Assembly (NCBI GenBank): GCA_964342365.1
Contig: CAYFGW010000085.1
Span: 1-17,609, forward strand
DNA: 17,609 nt
Source: CAXRDE01 sp964342365
GTDB lineage: Bacteria; Cyanobacteriota; Sericytochromatia; UBA7694
Reading direction: 5' to 3'
The notes below the pieces were generated by a model that searched no databases, was not told where the DNA came from, and worked only from the letters and a program-made list of their open reading frames with translations. The stretch's first letter is position 1; each line of letters begins with the position of its first letter. This document shows positions 7,718 to 13,348 of the stretch, piece after piece. A program made the translations under genes and the position numbers.

Positions 7718-8530
7718 AATTCCGCCCAGAATCAGAACGGCAGAAACCATCAGGCGAAAACTCAATAATTCCCCCAGAAAAACAACGCCACCCCCGGCAG
7801 CAATCACGGGCACGAGAAGTTGTAAAACGCTTGCTTGTAAAGCACTCAATCCTCTGAGCGCCCGGTACCAGAGCGTATAACCCACGCCAGAAGCCAGCGA
7901 TCCGGACATGATAGCCCAGAACACCCCGGTCAGATCGAGCGTCACATTCTGCCAGAAAGCCAGCGCCAGCAGGGACAACGTCAGCGGCAAACTGCGGGTG
8001 AAATTAGCAGTAGTGTCTGCCAGCGGCTGTTGAGATCCTCTGCCTCTGAGGGTATAAATACCCCAGGCCACCCCGGAAATACTCATGAGCAAAAAGCCTG
8101 ATAAGGGCGGCGCGCTGAGACCGGGCAACATCAGATACACAAAACCTCCAAAAGCCATTAGCAGACCTAGCATTTCCTGCCAGCGCAGACGCACGCCAGA
8201 GATAACCGCAGCCAGGATCATGTTCACCTGCACCACGCCAAATAAAATAAGAGCACCCGTGCCCGTATCCAGAGACACATAAGCCATTGAAAAAGTGAGT
8301 GCATATACAAACAGAGCCAATGCAGAGCCATAAGAACCCAAGCCGGAGGTGCCCGACACAGCTTTTTTTCGTGTGAACAGCAACAACAGTTGAAGCACCA
8401 CCACCCCTGACAGTAAACGAATCCACGTAAAGTGAGCCGGTGTCAGAGCTGTTTGTCCCAGAGCCAGGCGACAAAAGACCGAATTGGCCGCAAAAGCGCT
8501 GAGCGCAAGTGCTGTAAAAAGAGAGGTCAT
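7688..8530 (-). CDS. EamA/DMT-family inner membrane transporter
   Basis: A 280-aa, very hydrophobic protein with about ten transmembrane helices in two similar halves, the layout of EamA (DUF6) drug/metabolite transporters. The typical start LFTALALSAFAANSVFCRLA and the WIRLLSGVVVL segment are visible, as is the closing SFRLMVSAVLILGGILLI followed by basic KKRA. The substrate cannot be read from sequence; relatives export amino acids, metabolites or purines. The start codon has no real Shine-Dalgarno, but TATACT lies 7 nt upstream (8538-8543), suggesting a leaderless or near-leaderless mRNA. The gene is divergent from the VHL-domain lipoprotein and its 3' end overlaps the prolyl isomerase gene antisense by 30 bp. 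Confidence 0.9.
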   Translation of the reverse strand: MTSLFTALALSAFAANSVFCRLALGQTALTPAHFTWIRLLSGVVVLQLLLLFTRKKAVSGTSGLGSYGSALALFVYALTFSMAYVSLDTGTGALILFGVVQVNMILAAVISGVRLRWQEMLGLLMAFGGFVYLMLPGLSAPPLSGFLLMSISGVAWGIYTLRGRGSQQPLADTTANFTRSLPLTLSLLALAFWQNVTLDLTGVFWAIMSGSLASGVGYTLWYRALRGLSALQASVLQLLVPVIAAGGGVVFLGELLSFRLMVSAVLILGGILLIVLKKRA

Positions 8531-8537
8531 ACCCCAC

Positions 8538-8543
8538 AGTATA
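8538..8543 (-). promoter_or_regulatory. -10-like hexamer immediately before the EamA-type gene
   Basis: On the minus strand TATACT is followed by 7 nt and then the ATG, close enough that transcription would start at or next to the start codon. No convincing -35 is visible about 17 nt further upstream. Confidence 0.4.
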
Positions 8544-8577
8544 GTGTAAAAAGGTCACTAATAAGATACGGATTGTT

Positions 8578-8592
8578 AAGACACGTCGTCTT
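8578..8592. promoter_or_regulatory. Inverted repeat upstream of the VHL-domain lipoprotein
   Basis: AAGAC-ACGTC-GTCTT forms 5-bp arms around a 5-nt spacer between the divergent transporter and lipoprotein genes. It could be an operator, but it is short enough to be chance. Confidence 0.2.
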
Positions 8593-8642
8593 CATGTGAG
8601 AATTGTGCTAAATTAAAAGGGATTAAATCCTGGAGTTACTTT

Positions 8643-9377
8643 ATGTTGAAATCCAAGCCCCTTTTCAAGACCTTTGCAAAACCCATGTCTGCGTGCTTAC
8701 TTGCTTCTGTACTGAGCCTGAGCGCCTGCGGAGAAGGTGGAGACATGCCAGGCACGTCGGCAAGTCCCGATCCGAGTGCTTCTGCCAATGCCTCTGTAGA
8801 CGCTTCTGCCAGCGTGACCCTGCCCGATCCCACCGAAATTGCTACTTTTACCGGGTTCAAAGCCCTGTCCTGCGATCAGGAGGACAGTTTAAAGTCCAGC
8901 AACGGACCTGCCAGCCGCGTCGTGATCAATAATAAAACCGATGCGCGTATCAAGCTGTACTGGCTCAATCGTCAGGGAGAGCGAGTAGAGTACAGTCCCG
9001 GAGGCATTGCCGCTGGAGCCAGTCATATTCAGGGCACCTTTGTGACCCATCCCTGGGTGATTACCAACGAAAAAGAAGAGTGTTTGGGTATTTATGTACC
9101 TGAAGACAGTTCCGGCGCTACGCTTAACGTCAACAAAAATGTTGAAAATGTGGGCGTCACCGTGGGTGGCAGCGCCAGTACGGGCGGAAGTGTCAGTGCA
9201 GGCGGCATTGGTCGTGCGGGCTTTGTGAGCCTCATGAACTGCTACAAGCAAAAACAGCCCTTTGTGGCGCCTCAGATAGACCTAGTTCTCGCGCGAACGG
9301 CCACATTACCCGACAGTGCCTTTGCGGGCTTTGACACCCAAATCAACGCTGCCCGTGCGCTCGGCTGTACGATTTAG
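8643..9377 (+). CDS. Lipoprotein with a VHL beta-like domain
   Basis: A 244-aa predicted lipoprotein: signal with lipobox LSAC (Cys29), then a Ser/Ala/Pro-rich linker (about residues 36-60). Residues about 92-154 match the von Hippel-Lindau beta domain pattern: RVVINNKT, IKLYWLNRQGE, YSPGGI, THPWVITN and CLGIYVPE line up with the NRS, WLNFDGE, LPPGT, HLWLF and LFVP elements of human VHL. In eukaryotes this beta-sandwich binds hydroxyproline of HIF; bacterial homologues exist without known function. A Gly/Ser-rich stretch (about 174-190) follows, then a C-terminal region with Cys200 and Cys242. Cysteines 77, 147, 200 and 242 may pair. The ATG has TGGAG 8 nt upstream. The gene stands alone, divergent from the transporter, with a weak hairpin downstream. 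Its role is unknown; surface display of a protein-binding domain is the simplest inference. Confidence 0.8.
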   Translation: MLKSKPLFKTFAKPMSACLLASVLSLSACGEGGDMPGTSASPDPSASANASVDASASVTLPDPTEIATFTGFKALSCDQEDSLKSSNGPASRVVINNKTDARIKLYWLNRQGERVEYSPGGIAAGASHIQGTFVTHPWVITNEKEECLGIYVPEDSSGATLNVNKNVENVGVTVGGSASTGGSVSAGGIGRAGFVSLMNCYKQKQPFVAPQIDLVLARTATLPDSAFAGFDTQINAARALGCTI

Positions 9378-9398
9378 CCTAAAGTTTTTTTTCAGTTG

Positions 9399-9426
9399 TG
9401 CCCCCTGAACCATTCATCGGGGGGCA
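9399..9426 (+). terminator. Possible terminator hairpin after the VHL-domain lipoprotein
   Basis: TGCCCCC (9399-9405) pairs with GGGGGCA (9420-9426) around a 14-nt loop, followed by TTTCC. The stem is GC-rich but the loop is long and the T-tract short, so termination may be weak. It separates the lipoprotein gene from uppP. Confidence 0.45.
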
Positions 9427-9433
9427 TTTCCGT

Positions 9434-9439
9434 TAGAAT
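9434..9439 (+). promoter_or_regulatory. -10-like hexamer immediately before uppP
   Basis: TAGAAT is followed by 6 nt and then the uppP ATG, which has no clear Shine-Dalgarno. The spacing would place the transcription start at the A of the start codon. The -35 region is poor and overlaps the upstream hairpin. Confidence 0.35.
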
Positions 9440-9445
9440 GAAGCT

Positions 9446-10237
9446 ATGAATTTGATTGATGTCATCACTCTGGGCGTGGTAGAAGGCCTGACGGAGTTTT
9501 TGCCGGTATCTTCCACGGGCCATATGATTTTAACGGCGGCCCTGCTCAAAATGGAGAACACGGAGTTTCTCAAAAGCTTTGAAGTGGCCATTCAGCTGGG
9601 GGCTATTCTGGCGATTATTCTGCTGTACTTTAAACGCCTGTTCAACGGATTGGCCATTTACAAGCGGCTGTTTGTGGCGTTTTTGCCCACCGCCACCATC
9701 GGATTTTTGATGTACAAGATTATCAAGAAGTTTTTGTTCAGTCCCGTGGTGGTAAGTGTGTCTCTGATCGTAGGGGGAATTTTGCTGATTGTGCTCAACC
9801 GCTGGATTGAGGACAGCGAAGCGGATTATGAGGACCTGGAAGACATGCCCCTCAAAAATGCGTTTTGGATTGGCATGATGCAATGTCTGGCCATGGTGCC
9901 GGGGGTTTCAAGAGCAGGTGCCACCATTGTGGGAGGCATTCTCAACGGCTGCAATAAAAAACAGGCCACGGAATTTTCTTTTTTGCTGGCCATTCCTACC
10001 ATGCTGGCGGCCACCGCTTATGACCTGCTTAAAAACGCTCAGGCCATTGATCAGCAGGGCGTTATGTTTCTAGGACTTGGCGGTCTGACCGCCTTTGTCT
10101 CCGCCTGGATTGCGGTGAAGGTATTTTTAAATATTGTGACCCGCTACGGCTTTGCAGGCTTTGGTTATTACCGCATTGTGGTGGGTACGGCTTTTCTGGT
10201 GCTGATTTATGGATTTAATTTGCAGATCGCACCGTGA
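9446..10237 (+). CDS. uppP: Undecaprenyl-diphosphate phosphatase (UppP/BacA)
   Basis: Integral inner-membrane enzyme that dephosphorylates undecaprenyl pyrophosphate, recycling the lipid carrier for peptidoglycan and other envelope polymers; raised levels confer bacitracin resistance. Both family motifs are present: EGLTEFLPVSSTGH at residues 13-26 and PGVSRAGATIVGG from residue 152. In the second motif the usual SRSG reads SRAG; Ser155 and Arg156 are kept. Length (263 aa) and the multi-helix hydrophobic profile fit BacA-type enzymes. The gene lacks a recognisable Shine-Dalgarno. Its TGA overlaps the GTG start of the potassium channel gene by 4 nt (GTGA), implying translational coupling. Confidence 0.97.
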   Translation: MNLIDVITLGVVEGLTEFLPVSSTGHMILTAALLKMENTEFLKSFEVAIQLGAILAIILLYFKRLFNGLAIYKRLFVAFLPTATIGFLMYKIIKKFLFSPVVVSVSLIVGGILLIVLNRWIEDSEADYEDLEDMPLKNAFWIGMMQCLAMVPGVSRAGATIVGGILNGCNKKQATEFSFLLAIPTMLAATAYDLLKNAQAIDQQGVMFLGLGGLTAFVSAWIAVKVFLNIVTRYGFAGFGYYRIVVGTAFLVLIYGFNLQIAP

Positions 10238-11055
10238 AGCATAGCAAACCCGAACGCGGCTGGCGGCGAACGCTGCACGAAGTCATTTACGAGGCAGAAA
10301 CGCCCGCAGGCAAAGGGTTTGACGTTATTCTTCTCTGGGCCATCGTCCTCAGTATTGGCGTGGTCATGCTGGAAAGCATTGTGGACGTGCAGCGGGCCAT
10401 TGGTCCCTGGCTGAGCTATCTGGAATGGATTTTCACGCTGTTATTTACCGTAGAATATCTGGCCCGTATTATCACGGTGCGTCACCCCTTTCACTATATC
10501 TTTAGCTTTTTTGGTCTCGTAGACCTGCTGGCCCTGCTGCCCACCTATTTGGGCCTCATTTTAACGGGCGGGCAGTATTTGATGGTGATTCGCACCCTGC
10601 GCCTGCTGCGGGTGTTTCGCATTTTCAAACTGGGCCGCTACGTGGGCGAAGGCCACGCTCTCATTTCGGCCCTTCGGGCCAGCAGCGCCAAGATCACGGT
10701 GTTTTTGATGGCGGTCATGAGCATGGTCACCATTCTGGGCACCTTTATGTACATGGTGGAAGGGGGCGTTAATGGCTTCACCAGCATTCCCCGCAGTATT
10801 TACTGGGCCATTGTGACCCTCACCACCGTGGGGTATGGGGACATTGCTCCCAAAACCGTGCTGGGCCAAACTATTTCTTCGCTGATTATGATTTTAGGCT
10901 ACGCCATTATTGCCCTGCCCACGGGCATGGTCACTGCTGAACTCACCCAGCAGGCCGCTCAAAAAGGTCAGGATAAGGGCACCTGTGAGAACTGCTTTCG
11001 GGAAAGTCGTGCCCCCGAAGATCGCTTTTGTCGCTTTTGCGGCCACCGCTTCTGA
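10234..11055 (+). CDS. Voltage-gated-type K+ channel with C-terminal zinc ribbon
   Basis: Six-helix potassium channel subunit of the Kv/KvAP-like ion transport family, inner membrane, expected to work as a tetramer. S1-S3 are hydrophobic. The S4 voltage-sensor-like segment carries spaced arginines (RTLRLLRVFRIFKLGR). The pore helix and filter read TLTTVGYGD (TVGYGD at residues 198-203), the canonical K+ selectivity filter, followed by S6 with a GYAIIALPTG bend. Instead of a cyclic-nucleotide or RCK/TrkA domain, the cytoplasmic tail (about 243-273) ends in a small zinc-ribbon-like module: Cys251-x2-Cys254 and Cys266-x2-Cys269, the last being CRFCG. The GTG start overlaps the uppP stop, and there is a 12-nt gap to the ABC-F gene. 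Why it is coupled to uppP is not evident; membrane-potential control is possible but speculative. Confidence 0.93.
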   Translation: MKHSKPERGWRRTLHEVIYEAETPAGKGFDVILLWAIVLSIGVVMLESIVDVQRAIGPWLSYLEWIFTLLFTVEYLARIITVRHPFHYIFSFFGLVDLLALLPTYLGLILTGGQYLMVIRTLRLLRVFRIFKLGRYVGEGHALISALRASSAKITVFLMAVMSMVTILGTFMYMVEGGVNGFTSIPRSIYWAIVTLTTVGYGDIAPKTVLGQTISSLIMILGYAIIALPTGMVTAELTQQAAQKGQDKGTCENCFRESRAPEDRFCRFCGHRF

Positions 11056-11061
11056 TATATT
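11056..11061 (+). promoter_or_regulatory. -10-like hexamer immediately before the ABC-F gene
   Basis: TATATT directly follows the channel gene's TGA and is 6 nt before the ABC-F ATG, with no Shine-Dalgarno between. The spacing matches that before uppP. It could start a leaderless mRNA, but a good -35 is not visible. Confidence 0.35.
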
Positions 11062-11067
11062 GACTCC

Positions 11068-12906
11068 ATGCTTGAACTGAAAAATATTAAACTCGAATAC
11101 GGCGACCGCGCCCTTTTTGCCAACGTGAATCTGCAATTGTTTCCCGGTCAGCGTTACGGACTGGTCGGTGCCAACGGCACGGGGAAATCCAGTTTGCTGC
11201 GCATGATTACCGGCGAGATCAATGCCTTTGACGGCGAACTCAACTGGCCCAAAAACATTAAACTGGGCTATTTACAACAGGATCATTTCGCCTACGAAAA
11301 ACAGCGCATTATTGACGTGGTGGTGCAGGGCAATAGTGAACTCTGGGCCGCCCGGCAAATCCAAGATCAGCTCACCAAAAAAGGTGATATGGACATGCAG
11401 GAAGCGCAAATGTACGCCGAAGCCGAAGAGGTCATTTTACAACAGGACGGCTATGCCGCTGAATCTGAAGCCGCCCGCATGCTGGACGGTCTCGGCATTC
11501 CCGTAGAACAGCACGAAGAACCGCTCAATGTGCTTTCCGGAGGGTATAAACTGCGGGTGCTCATGGCCCAGATGCTTTTTGGACAGCCCGATATTCTGCT
11601 ATTAGACGAACCCACCAACCACCTGGATATTTACTCCATCAAATGGCTCGAAAATTACCTGCTCCAGTTTCCTGGCATGCTTCTGGTGGTGTCTCACGAT
11701 CATTTGTTTTTGAACGGTGTTTGCACCAAAATTCTCGATGTGGACTTTGGCACCATCCGTGAGTACACCGGTAATTATGACACCTTCACCGAAGCCAAAG
11801 CCCTTGAGCACGAACAAATCGAAAAAGCCATTGCCAGCCAGGAAAAGAAAAAAGCCGAACTCCAGGACTTTATTAACCGCTTTCGGGCGAAGGCTCGTCA
11901 GGCGTCCATGGCCCAGTCTCGCGTGAAGCAATTGGAAAAAATGGAAGAAATTGAGCTTTTGCCCTCTTCCCGACGCTATCCGCAGTTTTCTTTTGAGCCC
12001 CACGCCCAGTCCGGACGTACCACTTTAGGCGTCGAAAATCTGAGCATGTCGTTTGGGGACAAACGGGTCTTGCATCAGCTCAATTTTGAAGTGGAGCGCG
12101 GCGATCGCGTGGCCATTATTGGCCCCAACGGTGTGGGAAAATCCACGCTGCTCAAAATTTTAATGAAGCAGTTGGAGCCCTCACAGGGCAGTTTTGAATG
12201 GGGGCACGAGGCCAAACCCGGCTATTTTGCCCAGGATTATCATGACGATCTCAGCGGAGATATTAGCGCTTACGAATGGCTGTATTCCTATGATGCCACC
12301 GCCTCTATTGGTCTGATTCGCAATTTGCTGGGACGCATGCTGTTTTCAGGCGACGATGTGCACAGCAAAGTCACAGCCCTCAGCGGCGGCGAGGCCACCC
12401 GCCTGATTTTTGCCCGCCTCATGCTGGTGGAAAACAATGTGTTAATCCTGGACGAACCCACCAACCACCTGGACTTAGAAGCTATTGAAATGCTTACAGA
12501 CGCCCTGGCCAGTTATAAGGGAACTCTGTTACTGGTGTCTCACAATCGTTTTCTGGTAAGTAAGGTGGCCACCCGCATTATTGAACTCAAGCCCGAAGGA
12601 CTGCTAGATTTTAAAGGGACTTACAGCGAGTACCTGGAAAAACACGGCGAGGACCATCTGGACCGAGACGTGTCTTTAAAAGATCGCAACGTTCTGAGTC
12701 AGCAAAATACTCCCCCAAAAGAAGCCGCCAAAAGCTCAAAGCCTAAACTCACCGGCAAGGCGGCTTACAAAGCCCAGAAAGCGCTACGACGCAAAATCCA
12801 GCAGTTGGAAAAAGAAGCCAAAAGCTTAAGTCCCGATTCCTCTGAATGGAAAAGCACTCAAGAAGCGCTGGCTACAGCCCAAACAGAACTGGAAGCCCTG
12901 GGATAA
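11068..12906 (+). CDS. ABC-F family ATPase, YbiT-like
   Basis: Cytoplasmic ATPase with two tandem ABC domains and no membrane segment. ABC-F proteins bind the ribosomal E site and relieve stalling or protect from antibiotics. Domain 1 has Walker A GANGTGKSS (residues 34-42), signature LSGGYKLRV (about 156) and Walker B ILLLDEPTNHLD. Domain 2 has Walker A GPNGVGKST (from 352), signature LSGGEATRL (from 438) and Walker B LILDEPTNHLD (Glu463). The helical linker (about 245-305) and the overall run, including GIPVEQHEEPL and ISHD/VSHD-like switch segments, resemble E. coli YbiT most. A Lys-rich tail with a coiled coil (about 560-612) extends past YbiT's end, as in Uup-type proteins. At 612 aa it is a normal size. 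It is 12 nt downstream of the channel gene and convergent with the cytochrome gene. Antibiotic resistance cannot be inferred without the interdomain loop being tested. Confidence 0.95.
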   Translation: MLELKNIKLEYGDRALFANVNLQLFPGQRYGLVGANGTGKSSLLRMITGEINAFDGELNWPKNIKLGYLQQDHFAYEKQRIIDVVVQGNSELWAARQIQDQLTKKGDMDMQEAQMYAEAEEVILQQDGYAAESEAARMLDGLGIPVEQHEEPLNVLSGGYKLRVLMAQMLFGQPDILLLDEPTNHLDIYSIKWLENYLLQFPGMLLVVSHDHLFLNGVCTKILDVDFGTIREYTGNYDTFTEAKALEHEQIEKAIASQEKKKAELQDFINRFRAKARQASMAQSRVKQLEKMEEIELLPSSRRYPQFSFEPHAQSGRTTLGVENLSMSFGDKRVLHQLNFEVERGDRVAIIGPNGVGKSTLLKILMKQLEPSQGSFEWGHEAKPGYFAQDYHDDLSGDISAYEWLYSYDATASIGLIRNLLGRMLFSGDDVHSKVTALSGGEATRLIFARLMLVENNVLILDEPTNHLDLEAIEMLTDALASYKGTLLLVSHNRFLVSKVATRIIELKPEGLLDFKGTYSEYLEKHGEDHLDRDVSLKDRNVLSQQNTPPKEAAKSSKPKLTGKAAYKAQKALRRKIQQLEKEAKSLSPDSSEWKSTQEALATAQTELEALG

Positions 12907-12929
12907 ACTCATTCTGGGATAAACTTATT
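12898..12929. repeat. 16-bp tandem duplication across the ABC-F stop codon
   Basis: CTGGGATAAACTCATT (12898-12913) is followed at once by CTGGGATAAACTTATT (12914-12929), 15 of 16 identical. The first copy contains the ABC-F stop TAA. The second copy contains the stop codon of the convergent cytochrome gene on the other strand. It looks like a small recent duplication in the convergent gap. Confidence 0.85.
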
Positions 12930-13286
12930 TTTGTGTGGTTTTGAGAGTATGAATGAAAGCCAACGTGTGTTTAATCTCTTCGTCACTCAGGATTTTGTCC
13001 CACGCGGGCATGGCTCCTTTTCCTTTTTTCACAAAAGCCAATAGCTCAGCGTCATTTTTTGCATACTTGAATTTTCCCGTGGTGAAGTTACGAGGACCGG
13101 GCTTCAGTGAACGTGCCGCTATACCATCGCCAGCTCCTCTTTTACCATGACAAACGGCACAATTTTGCAAGTAATTTTTTTTCCGGCTTTAATATCTGGT
13201 GCCGAAGGTGTTGTAGATACAGACGGGAGCGGATGACTTAAGCTCAGGAACAAGCCCAACGATAAAAGCAGCGAATTTTTGAGCAT
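12925..13286 (-). pseudogene. Small c-type cytochrome, frameshifted at an A8 run
   Basis: Periplasmic class I cytochrome c, about 120 aa if restored. The C-terminal frame (to 12925) has the heme motif CAVCHG, a GAGDG turn, and a likely axial Met in GAMPAW, followed by the usual last helix (SDEEIKHTLAFIHTL). This frame has no signal peptide of its own; its first possible start is a TTG at 13170, too close to the heme. The missing N-terminus is in another frame: ATG at 13286 with GAGAGGA upstream encodes the signal MLKNSLLLSLGLFLSLSHP and continues to IKAGKK. Adding one A to the A8 run (13175-13182) gives KAGKKNYLQNCAVCHG, exactly the expected family sequence. As written, the first frame stops at 13119, giving 55 aa. 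This may be a sequencing error in a homopolymer, a real pseudogene, or slippage-dependent expression. It lies downstream of katG on the same strand. Confidence 0.8.
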
Positions 13287-13305
13287 GATATTTTCCTCTC
13301 ATTCT

Positions 13306-13340
13306 GGAAGTCCCCCGAAGCCAGGCTTCAGGGGACTTCC
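13306..13340 (-). terminator. Long perfect-arm hairpin between katG and the cytochrome gene
   Basis: GGAAGTCCCC (13306-13315) pairs with GGGGACTTCC (13331-13340). Inside, GAAGC (13317-13321) pairs with GCTTC (13325-13329) around a 3-nt loop, with one C/A mismatch. This is a very stable hairpin 8 nt past the katG stop. It lacks a T-tract on either side, so it may be a factor-assisted terminator, a 3'-end stabiliser or an attenuator rather than a standard intrinsic terminator. Confidence 0.5.
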
Positions 13341-13348
13341 TCATTAAC

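Noticed and set aside
8004..8558. 184-codon frame on the minus strand overlapping the EamA-type gene in another frame.
   Set aside because: The overlapping frame encodes a clear ten-helix transporter; this one is Cys/Gly-rich with no recognisable pattern.
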